A stretch of DNA of 64,000 nucleotides, taken from contig JAEWVR010000015.1 of the NCBI GenBank assembly GCA_023459055.1, positions 186,001 to 250,000 of the forward strand. The letters are read 5' to 3'. This DNA is from Fibrobacterota bacterium (GTDB lineage Bacteria > Fibrobacterota > Chitinivibrionia > Chitinivibrionales > Chitinispirillaceae). How positions within the stretch are numbered: position 1 is the first letter of the stretch; each line of letters starts with the position of its first letter. Below, in pieces: positions 63,382-64,000 of this stretch. The position numbers were made by a program, and so were the translations under genes. The notes under the pieces are model-generated. The model worked only from the letters and a program-made list of their open reading frames with translations. It was not told the DNA's origin and searched no databases.

Positions 63382-64000
63382 TTACTTTTTTGTCAAAATA
63401 TCGATGATGTCCCTGTTTTCATCAGTTCCGTTGAGAATTCCGAAATCTCCGCGCATATCCCAATGTGTAAAGGAGATGCCGAGCTCCCTGAATACTGAAA
63501 CAATATCACGATACCAGTTGCACTTGATGTTGTGTGGAGTATGGCGAATACATCCGAATTCACCGCAATAAAGATTAATTCCTGTTTGATCTCTTTTGTC
63601 AATAGCAGGTTTGATCTTTTCGAATATTGTGTTTCTGTCGATGTAATAATTTTCTCTTTGCACGAAGGATCGAACTGGTTCTGTAAGTGAAGCTGCGGTA
63701 AAATCATCAACCGGAAAACCCGGATAGTTGATAGGACCATCATAGCCGTATAGATTAGTCCATGATGCCCTGTAGTGAGTGACTAGCATCGGATCATAGA
63801 AATGAAACGAAAGAAGCTGGCGGGTATCGTTTGGAACCTCAAGATCACTGAACGTATCGGTTTTACAGTACCAGTTTGAACCGAGTATAATTGTTCTTGA
63901 TATGTCAAGCGATCGGAGGTGGTTGAAGATTGTGGAACTGACCCTGTTCCAGTCTCCATTGTTCTCTGCTTTGGGCTCGTTTAGAATCTCAAAGGCCAGA
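63382..64000 (-). CDS. glycoside hydrolase family 5 cellulase, N-terminal part outside window
   Basis: The minus-strand frame runs unbroken to the right edge; the visible part is the last 205 residues or so. It contains the catalytic acid/base in FEILNEPK, later LGSNWYCKTD and LLSFHFYDPM, and the nucleophile in NLYCGEFGCIRH, the typical GH5 order. C-terminal FTHWDMRGDFGILN completes the barrel. No sorting tail follows. A second ATG within the frame at 63789 is internal. Endoglucanase or related beta-glucan activity is expected. Confidence 0.9.
   Translation of the reverse strand, partial: LAFEILNEPKAENNGDWNRVSSTIFNHLRSLDISRTIILGSNWYCKTDTFSDLEVPNDTRQLLSFHFYDPMLVTHYRASWTNLYGYDGPINYPGFPVDDFTAASLTEPVRSFVQRENYYIDRNTIFEKIKPAIDKRDQTGINLYCGEFGCIRHTPHNIKCNWYRDIVSVFRELGISFTHWDMRGDFGILNGTDENRDIIDILTKK

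Overview
The window comes from a Gram-negative, probably anaerobic, motile or surface-sensing, cellulolytic bacterium of low to medium GC. The evidence is outer-membrane proteins (OmpA/thrombospondin-3 proteins, beta-barrels, lipoproteins), a GH9 and a partial GH5 cellulase, secreted enzymes with C-terminal sorting-like tails of the type IX secretion kind, a PEP-CTERM protein, and an electron-transfer flavoprotein whose alpha subunit carries two [4Fe-4S] clusters. This mix fits the Fibrobacterota (Chitinispirillia-like) better than other phyla; that placement is inference, since no rRNA or tRNA gene was seen.

Layout. 1-3.3 kb: the 3' part of a STAND-type NTPase and an opposing monofunctional transglycosylase (mtgA). 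3.5-12.5 kb: a chemosensory operon of REC-PP2C phosphatase, STAS protein, CheA-REC hybrid, MCP, CheW, a relic of bacteriohemerythrin, CheB and CheR. It has no free-standing CheY and appears wired to a phosphatase/STAS partner switch. 12.6-14.7 kb: dapB and an HDOD protein. 15.2-22.9 kb: two OmpA/TSP3 paralogues, a secreted subtilisin and a beta-barrel protein. 23.2-29.5 kb: a TPR lipoprotein and a 1404-residue NTPase-TPR protein. 29.9-36.5 kb: DNA polymerase I (polA), two GNAT acetyltransferases and etfBA. 36.9-41.8 kb: a PEP-CTERM protein under a near-consensus sigma-54 promoter, a secreted protein of unknown function and a GH9 endoglucanase.

42.1-50.4 kb is an accessory, decayed region. It holds remnants of a kdpD/kdpE-like two-component system, an array of nine 42-bp units with palindromic cores, two ~190-bp direct repeats 5.3 kb apart, a possible group II intron 3'-end relic, an AT-rich gene with a PD-(D/E)XK nuclease-like motif, a DUF1835 protein, an SPFH/prohibitin protein, a secreted dienelactone hydrolase and an outer-membrane-protein fragment. 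50.4-64 kb returns to ordinary chromosome: a CNNM/CBS (HlyC/CorC-like) protein, ybeY, a FecR-domain protein paired with a beta-helix/barrel protein, a DUF6941 protein, a leucine-rich-repeat protein, mltG, an outer-membrane protein, a secreted thioredoxin overlapping a U32 peptidase (TrhP/YegQ-like) and the 3' part of a GH5 cellulase.

The most unusual items are the chemosensory/partner-switch operon, the sigma-54-driven PEP-CTERM gene, the 42-bp palindromic array and the repeat-flanked AT-rich island. All calls rest on reading motifs and gene context by eye; no database search was run.
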